Assembly: GCA_017591395.1 (NCBI GenBank)
Contig: WEDG01001078.1
Coordinates: 124,001-188,000 of the forward strand
Origin: Schistocephalus solidus
Taxonomy: Eukaryota; Platyhelminthes; Cestoda; Diphyllobothriidea; Diphyllobothriidae
Length of the DNA: 64,000 nucleotides
Reading direction: 5' to 3'
Shown: piece after piece, positions 60,801 through 64,000 of the stretch
How positions within the stretch are numbered: position 1 is the stretch's first letter
Layout: each line of letters starts with the position of its first letter
Notes under the pieces: model-generated
Database searches by the model: none
What the model was told of the DNA's origin: nothing
Seen by the model: only the letters and a program-made list of their open reading frames with translations
Translations under genes and position numbers: made by a program

Positions 60801-62980
60801 ACTTAAGGTTCGATATGACACTTTCTAAAGGTCAGAGTACGGGAATATGTTCTTTTCCAAAACTATTTCTCTAATTCAATTGCATTATTGGAGCTGTTAT
60901 CTTGTACCTAAGACTCACTTGCTAACATTAACTCTAATCATTATCACTCTGGGCTTTTGCAGGATCGTCCTTTTCCCCAGTACTATCCCAATAAAAATAG
61001 AACAACTTTCCCGCATTATACTAAAACGTTTATTTAAAGCATTCTTCATATTTAAATTCAAAACGACCCCAACACGAAAATATTAACAATTTGTGTATCA
61101 ATATTGCTGAAAATTATCGATTAAGTTAACAAAGCTTTGTAAATATTTGTAATTATTTAATTACTCTGAATAATTCCCAAATTGCCTCATTTCACTGAAA
61201 TATCTTTATAAATTCTGAGCTGAAATCTATAAACAAATAAAATACTCCTTATCGTTGCCAATACGTTTACCAGCCCTCAAACGATATCGATCAAAGATGG
61301 GCCATCATGTTCCTTTTTGCATTTTTCAAGTGACAGTGAAAAGACAAAAGCCTATCATTCTAGCAAACTACCACACCCTCCAAAGTCCATGAGAAAACCA
61401 TGAGATGAACCTAATTGATTATATGTCTTAGCATTTACTCCGTTTTCATTTAAATTAACTGGCCCCATGAGAATTTATCGAAAGCACGCGTATGCTCTTT
61501 AACTAGTTTTCTGAAAAACAGACCTGTTGAAATGCCTCCTACCCTCCTTTATATAGTTGCCAATCCTTCCCTGGTTTGACATCTACTGATTTTCATTGAC
61601 TTATTTTAATTACTCCACACGCCTAAGGATGAATACTTCACAACATACATCGACCAAACTTGACTTCTTAAAATGCCGATTTATGTTTCTGCAGTGCATC
61701 TCATTGGCCAGATAAAAGATGCGTCAGTTAATGTGACCATGGTAAGTGGCTAGACAGAAGTTCTTGCTTAACCTTGGTTCAATCTGCTGGCGTATCATAA
61801 GTAATAAGATGTTCAGGTCACAGCAACAGCGACAGCAGGGGCGAAGGAAGAAAGGTAATGTTGAGCTTTATAACAAGACGTGTAGGGCATTCCAGGCATG
61901 TGAAGTATTAAAGATTTTCTTTGAAGTAAGTTATATCTACAAATGGTACAAAAGTAGACCAGGGACACATACATAATTTCTTTTTATTTTTTTCGCTAAA
62001 TGACTTTGTTTTACCATGCACACTTGTAATTGGGGGACAGTAAATTTTAAATGGTTAAAACTTAAAAGATACAAGGCTAGACGCTATGTTGCTACCACCA
62101 GCGGCAGATGCGGAATGTTCAACTTATTGCGTGGTTCTCAAGATATTAATATAATGTTTAAAACTTGAAATGCATTCTTAAATATATTTTTATGTTTTTA
62201 TTCGAGAAACATGCAAATAATAATGAATTTTATACTCAAAATCATTTCTCGTTTTGAAATTAATAAAGGCTGTACAATTCACAATTAAATCGTGTACCAG
62301 ATCTTTATTTCTTACTGCATCTCATGAAGTATTAACCATAATCATCATCTATTACATACGTTTATGAGTACTATATAGCATCCTCCTTATGTGCAAACTT
62401 ATTTTGTGGAGAGAAAAACAGCCCGTTGACTAAAAACCATAAGCGCAAATAAAATTGACGGTTGATCTCGAAAATTCAAAAACTTGAAAAAACATTTAAT
62501 TTAGGTATACTATTTAAAGAATACTTGATATGTTACCAAATTTGTTCGCATAGTACTCCGTGTGAAGATGATGTGGTTAGCTCAAAGTTGAATCAACGTT
62601 GTGGTTTCCACTTGGTTTCACTGAAGAGACCGCGGATAACGAAGAGCGAACTATAGTAGGGAGAATAAGTCACATATTTTGTATAATAAACAAACATAAA
62701 TAACTCTTTTTTCGATGCCTATACAAAAAGTTTGCGAACTGATTTCTTATGAAACTAAAATTCTGAATAAGATATTTTTGCTCCTTTCTCCTCAAAATGC
62801 ATTTCTATAAAATTAAATTTTGTCTTTCTTATCACTGAAACCAAAGATGAGATATATTGTCTCAATTTTGATTGCGAGCCGTGTCATTTTTATCTATCAG
62901 TTCTATTTTCGACATCTTCTGCACCTTCAGATACGACATAGGCCCTTCCTTATTAATTCATCTGATATTTATTTTCTGTA
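51810..62980. other. AT-rich stretch left of the LIM exon, probably intron or upstream DNA
   Basis: No convincing exon was recognised. A 47-base stretch at 61,695-61,741 has a good acceptor (TTTCTGCAG) and a perfect donor (GTAAGT) and is open in one frame. Open frames elsewhere overlap on both strands and have AT-driven composition. If the LIM exon's upstream partner lies to the left of the window, this whole stretch would be intronic. Confidence 0.4.
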
Positions 62981-62981
62981 G

Positions 62982-63258
62982 CGCAAATCCAGAGCACTGA
63001 AAACGATTCCTACTGGTGTGCGCTGGACGCTGGATTTATGTCCAAAGGACGGCCGAACGAATTCTCCAGGAGTTCTGCCTGGCCACACTGTGCCATGTGT
63101 GGTTTTGTAATTAGGGACGCCTATTATTTGTTGGCGAACAACCTTTCCTGGCATGAGGATTGTTTGCGCTGTTGCTGTTGTAATGCACGTCTTGCAGAAG
63201 TAGCCACACGTTTCTATGTGCGAGGTACTATCTCACTCTGTCAACGGGATTACCTCAG
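62982..63258 (+). CDS. Exon encoding a LIM domain (LMO / LIM-homeobox type)
   Basis: The exon encodes one complete LIM domain, a double zinc finger for protein-protein contacts in transcription complexes. The ligands fit C-x2-C-x17-H-x2-C-x2-C-x2-C-x19-C-x2-D exactly (CAMC at 63,089; HEDC; the final Asp in CQRD at 63,248-63,250). The block LCQRDYLR matches the end of the first LIM domain in LMO and LHX proteins; by eye LMO4-like is closest, but a LIM-homeobox gene is equally possible. The acceptor ATTTTCTGTAG ends at 62,981 and the donor CAG|GTAGGT starts at 63,259. The frame is open from the acceptor, so the ATG at 63,038 need not be the start. The exon begins with the last two bases of a split codon and ends two bases into the next, so both flanking exons lie elsewhere. 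No second LIM domain or homeobox follows within the window. Confidence 0.88.
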
Positions 63259-64000
63259 GTAGGTAATTATCATTGAAACTAAATAATGAACGCTAGAATA
63301 CTTTAAATTCAGAATTCCTTAGCCGCTATTTTGCATTGGCCATTAGTTCTGAAATCTGCCAATTTTCTAATTCCGTTGCTTTTAAGCTGACTGTTACTTA
63401 GTTAAATAGTAGATGGTTATTTAATAAGCAAAAATAAATGAATATCAAATCGCTATTTATGCAATTCTTTGGAATGGGTAAGTTTAAATAAAGAGGTGTC
63501 CAAAGCTGAGCTGCCTTTGTTTTTAATACACTGCAAAGTGTCAATCCGGATTGGTAGTACGTAAATGGAAGGGAGATTAAGGTGACTATTTCTGGTACTT
63601 GCAGCTACCAGCCGACACACTGCAGGGTGAAAAAAAAGAGCGTAGGCCGAAACAAAGCAAGCTTACTCACAAATAGACAGAGATTGTCAAAAAATGTAGC
63701 CGAAGTAGACACATTTTTAGTGAACCGCAAACTGATGCGTGCAGTAGAACAGGTGATAACTTAAAAAAGGATTGCTAAATTAGTCAAAAATTCAATAACT
63801 TTTACTAACATTTTAAAGTTTAATTATCACTTAAAAAATGTTTCCCAATGTTATGATCACTTTCGTTTACTGCATTATTTAACTTTTAAAAGCAGAGAAG
63901 AGAACGTAGAGGATACATAACGCGATAGTCTAGCACAAATTGGCCAGACATTTTTTATCATATACGAGAGTTTGCCAGGAACTTATGTACAGCCATTAAG
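63259..64000 (+). other. 5' part of the intron after the LIM exon
   Basis: It starts with a consensus donor GTAGGTAA. No acceptor-bounded LIM or homeobox coding sequence follows before the window ends. A 60-codon frame at 63,582-63,764 has no recognised motif and is not supported. Confidence 0.6.

Noticed and set aside
63038..63040. ATG as the translation start of the LIM protein
   Set aside because: The frame stays open upstream to a good acceptor at 62,981, so an internal exon is the simpler reading; the ATG context is also weak.
1..64000. CRISPR arrays, operons, bacterial promoters, rRNA genes, insertion sequences
   Set aside because: None seen; codon organisation, splice sites and retroelement types are eukaryotic.

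Overview
This is a eukaryotic genomic window, AT-rich overall, with no bacterial gene organisation. It holds one short protein-coding exon that I can name with confidence. Everything else I can identify is the debris of transposable elements. The elements are Penelope-like elements (PLEs) of the GIY-YIG type with hammerhead-ribozyme-like ends, plus a non-LTR retrotransposon (LINE) whose reverse transcriptase is followed by a C2H2 zinc-finger tail. From memory, that LINE architecture is typical of parasitic flatworms, and most familiar to me from diphyllobothriidean tapeworms (Spirometra, Dibothriocephalus, Schistocephalus). The organism call is an inference that I could not check by search.

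Layout. At 0.95-1.65 kb two PLE ends sit tail to tail around an (AT)13 microsatellite, and each end carries a hammerhead-like core. At 2.4-3.0 kb a unit of about 295 bp is tandemly duplicated, and each copy contains a tRNA-like sequence on the minus strand. From 3.0 to 13.6 kb is AT-rich DNA with one possible exon at 12.65 kb. A 5'-truncated LINE lies at 13.6-15.9 kb. At 15.9-21.5 kb there are several copies, in both orientations, of an uncharacterised GC-richer interspersed repeat (here 'family A'), including a foldback copy built around a 12-bp minisatellite. A fragment of the same family is at 25.75 kb and another at 48.1 kb. An intronless, broken, unrecognised coding-like block lies at 30.8-31.8 kb. 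The best-preserved PLE (reverse transcriptase, GIY-YIG domain and 3' hammerhead) is at 37.0-39.3 kb. The 3' zinc-finger part of a second LINE copy is at 46.4-47.1 kb. A third PLE remnant is at 51.1-51.6 kb, minus strand.

The real host gene lies at the far right. An exon at 62,982-63,258 (plus strand) encodes a complete LIM zinc-binding domain, bounded by good splice sites and closest by eye to LMO/LIM-homeobox first LIM domains. The remainder of that gene lies to the right of the window and possibly in unrecognised exons to the left. Much of the right half may therefore be intron or upstream sequence of this LIM gene.

How the parts relate. The PLE and LINE copies all carry stops, frameshifts or truncations, so none looks currently active. 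They are informative as a fossil record. The three hammerhead-like ends can be compared with one another, as can the three PLE coding remnants and the two LINE zinc-finger tails. No operons, CRISPR arrays, rRNA genes or convincing functional tRNA genes were seen.
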